Assembly: GCA_024239055.1 (NCBI GenBank)
Contig: JANBVJ010000001.1
Location: 186,001 to 250,000, forward strand
Source: Patescibacteria group bacterium
GTDB lineage: Bacteria; Patescibacteria; Paceibacteria; Paceibacterales; UBA10102
Direction: 5' to 3'
Length of the DNA: 64,000 bases
Each line of letters starts with the position of its first letter. The first letter of the stretch is position 1. The position numbers were made by a program, and so were the translations under genes. The notes under the pieces are model-generated. The model was not told the origin of the DNA. It made no database searches and saw only the letters and a list, made by a program, of their open reading frames with translations. Below are positions 14,788 to 22,266 of the stretch, one piece after another.

Positions 14788-16632
14788 ATGGAAAATAACT
14801 TTTATAATAGAAGAGGGCAAAGCTTAGTCAGTATAATTATTGTCTCGGTGATTATTAGCTTAATAATAATTAGTGGTTTATATTTTTATTTTTCAAGACA
14901 AATTCCGGATACATCTGAAATTACAAAGAATACAATTCAAGAAAAGACAACTGAGAATATAATTCAAGATGAAGAAAAGATATCTGACAATAAACCATCA
15001 GAGCAACTTCAACAACAAAATGCAAATAATGAAGATTATATATACCAGAAATCGGAATTATACGAGAAAATTGAAATTATTGATGAACAGATAAAATTAT
15101 TCCCTGATAATCCTTCTATTAATCTTATCGTTGATCAGAAATTTTATGGAGAACTTAAATATGAAATTAATAGATTAAAGAGTGATATCGAAAAAGAAAA
15201 TAAATATAATGTTAAGCTTTATTCAAGAAATTGGGAGAATCCGAAAGAAATCAGAAATGTATTAAAAAACGATTATAATACTAACGGATTGATTGGTGCT
15301 ATTTTTATAGGAGATATACCTATAACATATAAAAGAATCAAGTATGCAAAAAATGAAAGAGTTGGGATAAAGGAAAGTTATTATAGTGGTTATGGTATTT
15401 CTGAAAATTACTACAGAATACTCCATGAGGAACCGTGGATAGAAGGAGACGAAGAAGGAATAAATACTACATACTATGAAGATTATCCTGAAAGACAGCC
15501 ATATCCTAATTTAGATTTTAAGAAACGTATATGGACAGCTAGACTTTTACCTCCTGGCAATGATTTAGCATTAAAAGTAGAAATGCTTCAAAGATATTTA
15601 AACAGGAACCATGAATATAGAGAAGGGAATAGATCATATAATGGATTCTTATTTGTCGATAGTTTAGAAGATGTTTATAAATATGGATCTGTTGAAAGTC
15701 CTTTCAAGAAGCTTGCGGAAAACATTGGTATGGAATTAGAACTTGGAGACAAATCCTATGGATCCTATGTATATGCACTCAACTCAGATGAAAGAAAAGA
15801 AAGAATATTAAAAGAAATCCAAAAAAATTACGAAATATCTTTACTTTCGATTCATGGAAATTCAAATATTCAAGAAGTTGGTAATGGATCTTTAATTACA
15901 AGAGATGAAATTCATCCAGGTTCCTTATTTATTGACCTTGCGTCCTGTAGTAATGGAGACATTTCAAACGAAAATTATTTAGCTGGATACTATTTGTTTT
16001 CAGGAGAATCGCTTCTTGTTCGAGCGAATACCGTTGTTACTTTTTATATTAGCAATACATTTTTCAAAGATAATCCAGAGCCATATATTGATGGAGTACA
16101 TAGAAGTCTTAAACGTGACTATTTTCCTCTTGCAGAAGGAGCAGACTTTGGGACTATATTTAAACGTGCTAATATGTCAGGATCGCAATTACTTTTAGGA
16201 GATCCAACTCTTACTCTACGCAATACTAGTAATTTAAAAACGCCAAAGATTGCTATAAAAACCGTAAAGATTAAAGATTTTTCCTTAAGTAAAGCAAAAG
16301 AGAAATACTCAGAACAACAATTAAAGTATCTTATTGATTTTGGAAACATTGAAATCAAAAACTCGGATGACAATGCGTTACGGTTAGCATTTGGAGGATA
16401 CATAAGCCTTTCTCATGTATACAACGCAAATAACTTTCGTATAAAATATTTTGAAGAACTTGATATTGATCCTTACACAACAAAAAATATAAATCTTCAA
16501 TTCTGGTACAAAAATTTAGGAGAAATCAATATTCTACCTAACGAAACATATTATGAAGAAAAGATATATAAAACAAATAATCCATCAATACCATATTATA
16601 TAATGAGAATTGAAGTAAATACTATTGAATAG
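14788..16632 (+). CDS. Membrane-anchored clan CD cysteine peptidase (C25-like)
   Basis: 614-residue extracytoplasmic protein. The N-terminus RRGQSLVSIIIVSVIISLII resembles a type IV pilin-like anchor (short basic leader, then a hydrophobic helix). After a linker and a coiled region, a caspase/gingipain-type peptidase core follows: a LLSIHGNS segment (His-Gly) and about 30 residues later FIDLASCSNG (Ala/Ser-Cys), the catalytic His-Cys dyad of clan CD. SQLLLGDPTLTLR is the usual C-terminal landmark of C25-like domains; a beta-rich tail follows. A leaderless promoter (TGATAGAAT) ends 5 bases before the ATG. Substrate unknown. Sole gene of the largest array unit. Confidence 0.75.
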   Translation: MENNFYNRRGQSLVSIIIVSVIISLIIISGLYFYFSRQIPDTSEITKNTIQEKTTENIIQDEEKISDNKPSEQLQQQNANNEDYIYQKSELYEKIEIIDEQIKLFPDNPSINLIVDQKFYGELKYEINRLKSDIEKENKYNVKLYSRNWENPKEIRNVLKNDYNTNGLIGAIFIGDIPITYKRIKYAKNERVGIKESYYSGYGISENYYRILHEEPWIEGDEEGINTTYYEDYPERQPYPNLDFKKRIWTARLLPPGNDLALKVEMLQRYLNRNHEYREGNRSYNGFLFVDSLEDVYKYGSVESPFKKLAENIGMELELGDKSYGSYVYALNSDERKERILKEIQKNYEISLLSIHGNSNIQEVGNGSLITRDEIHPGSLFIDLASCSNGDISNENYLAGYYLFSGESLLVRANTVVTFYISNTFFKDNPEPYIDGVHRSLKRDYFPLAEGADFGTIFKRANMSGSQLLLGDPTLTLRNTSNLKTPKIAIKTVKIKDFSLSKAKEKYSEQQLKYLIDFGNIEIKNSDDNALRLAFGGYISLSHVYNANNFRIKYFEELDIDPYTTKNINLQFWYKNLGEINILPNETYYEEKIYKTNNPSIPYYIMRIEVNTIE

Positions 16633-16681
16633 ATGCACCCAATATTTCTCTTACTTCTTCTCTCATTATTTTCCAGTCAAA

Positions 16682-16709
16682 AGTTCTAAGTGCGTTCTGT
16701 AAGTCCAGC
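16682..16709 (+). repeat. Array site F (28 bp)
   Basis: AGTTCTAA left end, GCGTTCTGTAA in the middle, GTCCAGC right end. Shares the left flank of site A (subfamily 2). The next gene starts 6 bases later. Confidence 0.75.
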
Positions 16710-16715
16710 TAATAA

Positions 16716-17306
16716 ATGGAAGAAATCGAACTGACATATATCAATATTGATAAGAAGGAGCTTGAACAAAAGCTTATTGCTTTAGGAGCCCAAAAAGTAG
16801 GCGATTATCACTATCGTCGGATCGTGTTTGATTATCCTGATTTCCAGCTCGACAAACAATCTTCATGGGTCCGTCTCCGTGACGAAGGAAATAAGGTGAC
16901 GCTTGCTTTCAAACAGCGCCTCGGCGAGAGTGTCCGGGATAAACTTACCGGAGACGACGGCATGTATGAATGTGAGACTGTGGTCGAAGATTTTGATAAG
17001 ACCAGAGAAATACTTCTCAAGATAGGGTTAATTGAGAAGATGTACCAAGAGAACAAGCGAACGCGATATGTGCTTGATGGAGTGGAATGCGATATCGATA
17101 CATGGCCCTTGTTGGATCCTTACCTCGAAATTGAAGGACAAACCTGGGATGAAGTGCATGCGATTGCCAGAAAACTCGGTCTCAAACCCGAGGATGGCAA
17201 GAAGTTTTCAACAAACCAGATCTACCGTCTCAAAGGATTAGATGACAGAAACTATACCAAACTTACATTCACCGAACAAATTGAGCGTAGAGAGAATAGG
17301 TTCTAA
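16716..17306 (+). CDS. CYTH domain protein (class IV adenylate cyclase-like)
   Basis: 196-residue CYTH/triphosphate tunnel metalloenzyme relative. Family members make cAMP or hydrolyse triphosphates. The beta-barrel signature is visible: EIELTYINID at the N-terminus (ExExK-like, with Thr in place of the usual Lys), SSWVRLRDEGNKVTLAFKQR, YECETVVEDF, NKRTRYVLDGVECDIDTWP and YLEIEGQTWDEV. The unusual Thr at the signature Lys position leaves catalysis uncertain. More GC-rich and with different codon use than its AT-rich neighbours, so acquired separately. The 3' end runs 8 bases into array site G. Confidence 0.8.
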   Translation: MEEIELTYINIDKKELEQKLIALGAQKVGDYHYRRIVFDYPDFQLDKQSSWVRLRDEGNKVTLAFKQRLGESVRDKLTGDDGMYECETVVEDFDKTREILLKIGLIEKMYQENKRTRYVLDGVECDIDTWPLLDPYLEIEGQTWDEVHAIARKLGLKPEDGKKFSTNQIYRLKGLDDRNYTKLTFTEQIERRENRF

Positions 17307-17326
17307 CTTCGTCCAGTGCCTCCAGC
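17299..17326 (+). repeat. Array site G (28 bp)
   Basis: GGTTCTAA left end, TTCGTCCAGTG in the middle, CTCCAGC right end; the most divergent copy. Its first bases are the last codons and stop of the CYTH gene. Last site of the array. Confidence 0.7.
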
Positions 17327-17426
17327 TAAATATACAGTGAGTAGCGAAGTAGGGGGATTTTTGGTAATATATTAGTAACCTGTATGGTCGGGCAGGTCTA
17401 CACGATCGTTATAGTATAATAGTTGT

Positions 17427-17597
17427 ATGGATAACAATAATACATGCATAAAGTGCAGCAAGGCTACGGAAGGTTACAAGTGTGACATTTGCGGCGCAGA
17501 GTCCACAGAGCATGATGCAGAACATGCATGCGGAGGAGAACACTGCATGCCCAAATGCGCTAACTGTAAGGAAGCGCAGGTGAAGTGTAGCTGCTAG
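17427..17597 (+). CDS. Small Cys-rich (zinc ribbon-like) protein
   Basis: 56 residues with ten Cys: CIKC, CDIC, then C, C, CANC and CSC spaced in a way that suggests two zinc-binding knuckles. It is too short to belong to a named family that I recognise. TATAAT ends 6 bases before the ATG (leaderless spacing) and a strong terminator follows, so it is a complete small transcription unit at the right edge of the array. A second small Cys-rich protein is encoded at 54766-54942; the two are not clearly homologous. Function unknown; zinc storage or sensing is only a guess. Confidence 0.65.
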   Translation: MDNNNTCIKCSKATEGYKCDICGAESTEHDAEHACGGEHCMPKCANCKEAQVKCSC

Positions 17598-17622
17598 TAG
17601 TCGCGTAGGCTTGCGTATCATC

Positions 17623-17660
17623 AACATAACATCGCTTCTTTGAGACGGTGTTATGTTTTT
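17623..17660 (+). terminator. Strong terminator
   Basis: AACATAACATCG pairs with CGGTGTTATGTT across an 11-base loop and ends in a T run. It marks the right border of the accessory island. Confidence 0.85.
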
Positions 17661-17719
17661 ATATTGGTTCGGAAAATGGAAAGAGAGAAAAATAAGATAC
17701 AAGAGAATACTCGGTAGGA

Positions 17720-17747
17720 TTGACAGAATTGTGAGGAAATGTATAGT
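17720..17747 (+). promoter_or_regulatory. Promoter of small anchored protein gene
   Basis: TTGACA (17720-17725), 16-base spacer, TATAGT (17742-17747). The ATG at 17757 lies 9 bases after the -10 box, so a leaderless mRNA is predicted; the nearer ATG at 17748 abuts the -10 box and could not be translated from this promoter. Confidence 0.7.
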
Positions 17748-17756
17748 ATGGAGTTC

Positions 17757-18041
17757 ATGATAGAGAGAAAGATAGTAATCATTCTGGGGCTGATAATTCT
17801 GATTTTGATAATCGGATTCGTTGTTTTGGAGCAAGAAAAGGAAGAGGGAAGTGGAATTTCTCTTGAGGAAAAACAACTCATTGAAGCCTGGATTACAGAA
17901 AATGATTTAAATAGATACGGAGATATAAAAGACACGGTATATTCAGGTGGAACTCCGCTTTTTGATGGAAGAACCGGACAGAGTACAGATAGGTATGAGT
18001 ACATTTTACGAAGATATTCTGATAGACCCTGGAATAAATAA
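17757..18041 (+). CDS. Small signal-anchored protein
   Basis: 94-residue protein: N-terminal membrane anchor (IVIILGLIILILIIGFVVL, residues 5-23), then an acidic helix and a conserved-looking tail (YGDIKDTVYSGGTPLF, then DRYEYILRRYSDRPW). I recall similar GGTPLF/DRY tails in short Candidate Phyla Radiation proteins, but cannot name a function. Start chosen at 17757 from promoter position. It opens the surface-protein locus that runs to 22208. Predicted to sit on the outside of the cytoplasmic membrane. Confidence 0.6.
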   Translation: MIERKIVIILGLIILILIIGFVVLEQEKEEGSGISLEEKQLIEAWITENDLNRYGDIKDTVYSGGTPLFDGRTGQSTDRYEYILRRYSDRPWNK

Positions 18042-18082
18042 AAAGGTCGAACAAGAAATATAAGCAATTAACACACAAAAAC

Positions 18083-18577
18083 ATGAAATACCTAATTGTT
18101 TCAATTGCAATTTTAGGATTAGTTGGGTTGGCAGTGGGGGTAGGAACCCAGGCAGCCGGCGAGGCAAGTGTTGCTGCAACAGTTACCGTACAGAATATTT
18201 CAGTTGGCGTAAGTGACGGAATCGTTGCATATGGAATATTGGCTGCGGGGGACAGCAAAGACACTCTTAGTCCTGCTGATCTCCAGACAGCTACCAACAA
18301 TGGCAATGTAACCGAGACCCTCAATATCAGGGGTACGACCTCTTCCCCGGGTAGTTGGACATTGGCGGCTGTAGCTGCCGGCGCTACCGAGTATAGGCAT
18401 GAATTCAGCACCAATGGTACATTTCCTGGAACTGATTTAACACTCGTGAATCAGACGCTGCAAGCAGGTGTTGCCGCAGGTGGTACCAAGACATTTGACT
18501 TGAAGATTACTACTCCACCTTCAGCCTCAGACTTTACTGTACAGACAGTAAATGTGACTGTTCAGGCAACGCTGTAA
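18083..18577 (+). CDS. Secreted beta-rich surface protein
   Basis: 164 residues with a Sec signal peptide (MKYLIVSIAILGLVGLAVGV, then QAAG) and a Thr/Ala/Gly-rich beta domain: VSDGIVAYGIL, then SWTLAAVAAGATEYRHEFS, ending TVQTVNVTVQATL. The same domain layout (TDGLVDFGIL ... IWSLSASN ... MKWEFS ... GTVTIVATT) forms the C-terminus of the large protease encoded next, so the two likely sit in one surface assembly. No anchor after the signal peptide. More GC-rich than the island to its left. Confidence 0.7.
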   Translation: MKYLIVSIAILGLVGLAVGVGTQAAGEASVAATVTVQNISVGVSDGIVAYGILAAGDSKDTLSPADLQTATNNGNVTETLNIRGTTSSPGSWTLAAVAAGATEYRHEFSTNGTFPGTDLTLVNQTLQAGVAAGGTKTFDLKITTPPSASDFTVQTVNVTVQATL

Positions 18578-18601
18578 TCATCCCAAGCATTCTTCATGAA
18601 G

Positions 18602-18642
18602 CTGCAACCGTTGGAGACGGGTTAAACCTCTAGCGGTTGCAG
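18602..18642 (+). promoter_or_regulatory. Hairpin between surface-protein genes
   Basis: Perfect 9-bp stem CTGCAACCG/CGGTTGCAG with a 23-base loop between the secreted protein and the protease gene, without a T run. Candidate mRNA stability or attenuation structure; no known riboswitch consensus recognised. Confidence 0.4.
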
Positions 18643-18674
18643 TGCTTGCGGTTTATACTAAAAGAGAGTAAATA

Positions 18675-21038
18675 ATGTCAAAAACATTAAAAACTTTAAT
18701 ATTGGTATTCATTCTTGCTGGAATGGCGGCTTTTGTTCTGCCTGGCCAGATTTCCCAAAGCTTAGCTCAGCCAGAGCTTCGTGTTTTTGTACAACAGGAG
18801 CAGCCTTTGAAAGCTCCTCGTCCTTTGTATGTTCCAGGAGAGATAATTGTGAAATTTAAATCTGGGACAAGCGAAAGTTCAATAAAAGGGTTAGAACAAG
18901 CCCAGAGAGCTACAGAAACATATATTAGCCCATTTGCCGGATTTAGAGTTTTCAAGATTCCCCAAGGACAATCCGTACTCAATATGGTGGATATATTTCA
19001 AAATAATCCTCTTGTTGAATATGCAGAACCTAATTATTACGCCTATGCTTCTTTGGTTCCTAACGATCCTATCTACTGCCTGCAATGGCATTTGGACGAC
19101 AGCATAGAATGGAATTCCGGAACTCAAACCTGCCAGACAGGAAGCAATCCTTTTGGAGGCATTCACATGGAACAGACATGGGATATAACTACTGGGAGTT
19201 CTTCAGTAATAGTTGCAGTTGTGGATACTGGCGTGGCTTTTGAAAATCATCCTGCCCCGGCTCACTGTCATATTGATACGTATCGGGCATTTGGGGGAAG
19301 TGGCAATTCCTGGTGGTGCGGACTGAATGACCCCAGCTTTGTGACTGAGCCAGGATACGGCAACGGATGGCGAGATTACCTCCAGCACTCATTTGATTTA
19401 ACCGGAGCCACTGGAACCGTCACGTTTTCTTATCAATACCGCCACGATCTGGAAGTTTTTGCGGGGATTGCATATGATAAGGTATTTACTGAGATTTCAA
19501 GCGATGGAGGACTGAGTTGGACTATTTTAAGGACATATATAAAAGACAGCAGAGTACAGGGACAAGTTGGCTGGAAAGCAGATTCGTTTAACTTGACTGG
19601 TTATGTTGGGAGCGACGTTCTTATCAGATTTCGTGTGTTTACTGATGATACTGCCAGTGATGAAGACGGCGGCTTTAACAGCGACGGAGCATTTTTCGTT
19701 GATAATATTAGATTGACAGATGGTTCAGGCCAGCTTTTCTTTGATGATGTGGAGTCGGGAGCGCAAGCCTGGGAGACTACAGAATATATACAGGCGCCTG
19801 ATTTAGCAAACACCAATTTTTGGGTGAACACCGGCGAAATTGCCAATAACAACATTGACGACGATAGCAACGGCTTTATTGATGATGTGAACGGCTGGGA
19901 TTTTATCAATTCAGATGCCCATGCCAATGATGATAGAGGCCATGGAACTCATGTTGCGGGTACCATTGCCCAGTCAACCAATAATAACCTTGGGGTTGCA
20001 GGAGTGGCCTTCAACACTACTATCATGCCAATAAAAGTATTGGGTTCTGATGGGTCTGGTTCTTTTGTCCAGGTTGCAGACGGTATTAACTATGCTGTAG
20101 CTAATGGGGCAGATATTGTCAGCATAAGCCTGGGTGCACCAGTCGGATCTGCAGCTATAGAAAATGCAGTTGCAAATGCCTTCAACAGCGGGGTAACCGT
20201 AGTGGCTGCCTGCGGAAACAGCGACACCTCAGATTGTGATTTCCCCGCTGCCTATAATTCCTATGTTATTGCCGTGGGAGCAACTCAGTATAATGAGGCA
20301 AAGGCTCCATATTCGAGTTTTGGACCAAGCCTGGATGTTGTAGCTCCCGGAGGAAATACCGGAATCGACCAAAATGGAGATGGTTTTGCCGACGGAGTGC
20401 TACAGAATACATTCAGCAACACGCCAGTTGACTTTTCCTACTGGTTTTTCCAGGGAACTTCTATGGCAACTCCTCATGTTTCAGGGCTTGCCGCCTTGTT
20501 ACTGGCAAAAAATTCAGGCCTTACACCAACCCAAATTAGAAACGCTATAGAATCTACGGCAGACGATTTGGGAACAACAGGCAGAGACAATACCTTTGGC
20601 TGGGGGCTAATTAATGCGAAAGATGCTTTAGACAGCATAGCAGCAGTGTCCATTACTTTAACGGATGGTTTAGTTGATTTTGGTATTTTACCTTTAAACA
20701 CCACTCAAGATACTACTCCATCTGGAATAAATGATGTGCAGACCGTTCAGGTGACTACTGGACCCGCAGATTTGGATATAAGGAGCACTAATTTTTCAGA
20801 TGGAAGTAATATTTGGTCTTTGAGCGCTTCTAACGGAACAGACCAGATGAAGTGGGAGTTTTCTAAAGATGGAACAGGCTGGACGACTTTTTCCTCAGCT
20901 AACACGCTATTTTCTCTTGATACAAGCGTGGCTCAGGACGATAGTCGTGACTTATACTTAAGATTGACCATGCCGACATCAACTTCTTCCAGCAATGAGC
21001 ATGCCGGGACTGTTACAATTGTTGCTACCACCCCATAA
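18675..21038 (+). CDS. Secreted subtilisin-like serine protease (S8) with inserted domain
   Basis: 787-residue exported protease. Signal peptide (residues 1-31), inhibitor-like propeptide (VPGEIIVKFKSG to YAEPNYYAYA, about 52-125), then the S8 core: Asp in VAVVDTGVA (about 183), His in GHGTHVAGTIAQ (about 423) and Ser in GTSMATPHVSG (about 596). Asp and His are about 240 residues apart instead of about 40 because a beta-sandwich domain (YRHDLEVFAGIAYDKV to FFVDNIRLTDG) is inserted. The last about 130 residues repeat the domain of the small secreted protein just upstream. Probably matures other surface proteins; substrate unknown. Confidence 0.9.
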   Translation: MSKTLKTLILVFILAGMAAFVLPGQISQSLAQPELRVFVQQEQPLKAPRPLYVPGEIIVKFKSGTSESSIKGLEQAQRATETYISPFAGFRVFKIPQGQSVLNMVDIFQNNPLVEYAEPNYYAYASLVPNDPIYCLQWHLDDSIEWNSGTQTCQTGSNPFGGIHMEQTWDITTGSSSVIVAVVDTGVAFENHPAPAHCHIDTYRAFGGSGNSWWCGLNDPSFVTEPGYGNGWRDYLQHSFDLTGATGTVTFSYQYRHDLEVFAGIAYDKVFTEISSDGGLSWTILRTYIKDSRVQGQVGWKADSFNLTGYVGSDVLIRFRVFTDDTASDEDGGFNSDGAFFVDNIRLTDGSGQLFFDDVESGAQAWETTEYIQAPDLANTNFWVNTGEIANNNIDDDSNGFIDDVNGWDFINSDAHANDDRGHGTHVAGTIAQSTNNNLGVAGVAFNTTIMPIKVLGSDGSGSFVQVADGINYAVANGADIVSISLGAPVGSAAIENAVANAFNSGVTVVAACGNSDTSDCDFPAAYNSYVIAVGATQYNEAKAPYSSFGPSLDVVAPGGNTGIDQNGDGFADGVLQNTFSNTPVDFSYWFFQGTSMATPHVSGLAALLLAKNSGLTPTQIRNAIESTADDLGTTGRDNTFGWGLINAKDALDSIAAVSITLTDGLVDFGILPLNTTQDTTPSGINDVQTVQVTTGPADLDIRSTNFSDGSNIWSLSASNGTDQMKWEFSKDGTGWTTFSSANTLFSLDTSVAQDDSRDLYLRLTMPTSTSSSNEHAGTVTIVATTP

Positions 21039-21061
21039 CTAATTAAGGTATAATTGAACAC

Positions 21062-21682
21062 ATGCAAAAAATCATTCTTCTACCTATCATAGTTTCATTG
21101 ATTCTGCCCTCTCTGGTTTTTGCCGGAGTAGGTGTTGGAGTAAATCTTGGAAAAATAGAGATTGACGAGCCTCTAAAGCCCGGGGGGATTTATAACTTTC
21201 CATCCATCGGCGTGATTAACACCGGAGACGAAACAGGGGATTACGAGCTTGCGGTTACCTATCATCAGGATCAACCAGAGAAGAGACCAGCTGAAGAGTG
21301 GTTTACTTTCTCTCCTTCTTCTTTTCAGCTAGAGCCTGGTGAATCTCAAAGTGTAGTAGTACAGTTGGCTCTGCCTTTAAAGATGACACCCGGAGATTAC
21401 TTTTCCTATCTGGAAGCTCATCCGGTTATTAAAGCTGGGCCTGGTACTACCATCGGGGTAGCAGCTGCCACCAAAACATATTTCACGGTAGCTCCCGCAA
21501 ATATCTTTCAGGCAATAACCTATCGAATCTCGACCTTTGTTGTGAACAATGCGCCCTGGACGTATGTAGTTCTGGCAATGGTTGCAGGAGCCATTGTCAT
21601 TGTGCTGTTTAAAAGATTCTTTGCTTTTCAGTTCGGCATCAAAAGAAAAGAGAATACGAGTAGTAACGATGAAAAGTACTAA
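21062..21682 (+). CDS. Membrane-anchored Ig-like surface protein
   Basis: 206 residues: signal peptide ending in SLVFAG, one Ig-like beta-sandwich domain (NTGDETGDYELAVTYH, FSPSSFQLEPGESQSVVVQL), and a C-terminal membrane helix (about 163-182, WTYVVLAMVAGAIVIVLF) with a basic cytoplasmic tail. The layout resembles proteins that bind and orient surface domains, such as the DUF916-type partners of WxL proteins, but the match is by layout only. TATAAT lies 7 bases before the ATG. Its last 14 bases overlap the next gene. Confidence 0.65.
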   Translation: MQKIILLPIIVSLILPSLVFAGVGVGVNLGKIEIDEPLKPGGIYNFPSIGVINTGDETGDYELAVTYHQDQPEKRPAEEWFTFSPSSFQLEPGESQSVVVQLALPLKMTPGDYFSYLEAHPVIKAGPGTTIGVAAATKTYFTVAPANIFQAITYRISTFVVNNAPWTYVVLAMVAGAIVIVLFKRFFAFQFGIKRKENTSSNDEKY

Positions 21683-22208
21683 AACAAAAACTTTTACTTT
21701 TCTTTTGGTACTTTCGCTCTTTACCGCCCTTTCTTTCTCTGGATTAACGGACAAAAAAGAGAATTATATCGTTCAGGCTTCCTTCTTTGACATTATTCGA
21801 GCTTTAGTTACTATTAATCCTTTGGAACTTGATGTTACGGCTCCAGCCGAAGCGGCAATCAATAAAGTTTTTAAGGTGGAGGCTGTTGCAACCAACAAAG
21901 GAGAGGATACAATTAAGAATGTAAAAGCTCAGATTTTCCTGCCCGAAGGATTAGTTCTCTTAAAAAGAGAATCGCCACAACAGATGGGTGTGATTCGCGG
22001 AAAGAGAGAAAAAAAGGTTTCTTGGTCGGTGAGAGGAGATAGCATAGGGTATTATATCATTTCGGTTTTAGTATCAGGAGAATTAAGAGGAGAGATTTTG
22101 AGTGCTGATGGAACCGCAAAGATTACACTGAAAGAAAAATCTTCGCCTCCGGGTCGTCCTTTCAATATATTTCAAAGGTTTTTTGATTTCTTCCAGGGAC
22201 TATTTTAG
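21669..22208 (+). CDS. Exported protein with DUF11/CARDB-like domain
   Basis: 179 residues. Signal sequence (FTFLLVLSLFTALSFSGL), then a beta domain typical of secreted Ig-like repeats (VFKVEAVATNKGEDTIKNVK, QIFLPEGLVLL, KVSWSVRGDSIGYYIISVLV), ending in an aromatic amphipathic tail (FNIFQRFFDFFQGLF) that could lie on the membrane surface. Start chosen at ATG 21669, inside the end of the preceding gene, because the signal peptide begins there. Last gene of the surface locus; function unknown. Confidence 0.6.
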   Translation: MKSTKTKTFTFLLVLSLFTALSFSGLTDKKENYIVQASFFDIIRALVTINPLELDVTAPAEAAINKVFKVEAVATNKGEDTIKNVKAQIFLPEGLVLLKRESPQQMGVIRGKREKKVSWSVRGDSIGYYIISVLVSGELRGEILSADGTAKITLKEKSSPPGRPFNIFQRFFDFFQGLF

Positions 22209-22266
22209 ATTTAACAAAGGAATACAAAAAGTCGTCACGCTGGTGCTTTTTTGATACCATACAATT

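Larger units (their letters stand above)
11428..17326 (+). mobile_element. Cassette-like gene array with seven 28-bp boundary sites
   Basis: Seven copies of a 28-bp site (RGTTCTAA at the left end, GTYC near the middle, CAGC at the right end), all in the same orientation, lie one per gene boundary at 11526, 12445, 12828, 13988, 14713, 16682 and 17299. They delimit six units of 383 to 1969 bp, each carrying one gene (one unit has two), all on the + strand and unrelated in function. I see no recombinase gene inside the array; a tyrosine recombinase is at 49237. Arrangement resembles an integron cassette array or Xer-module array, but the site fits neither consensus. Confidence 0.6.

Noticed and set aside
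11526..17326. CRISPR array
   Set aside because: Seven similar 28-bp elements, but separated by 350-1940 bp units that contain genes; no regular spacers and no cas genes.
11526..17326. Classical integron attC sites or XerCD dif sites
   Set aside because: The 28-bp copies lack the GTTRRRY/RYYYAAC boxes in A, C and F and lack ATAA/TTAT palindromic arms; only the layout resembles these systems.
17748..17756. ATG 17748 as start of the anchored protein
   Set aside because: It abuts the -10 hexamer, so no transcript from that promoter would include it; ATG 17757 has the usual spacing.
18602..18642. Known riboswitch
   Set aside because: The hairpin has no match by eye to c-di-GMP, cobalamin or other common aptamer consensus sequences.
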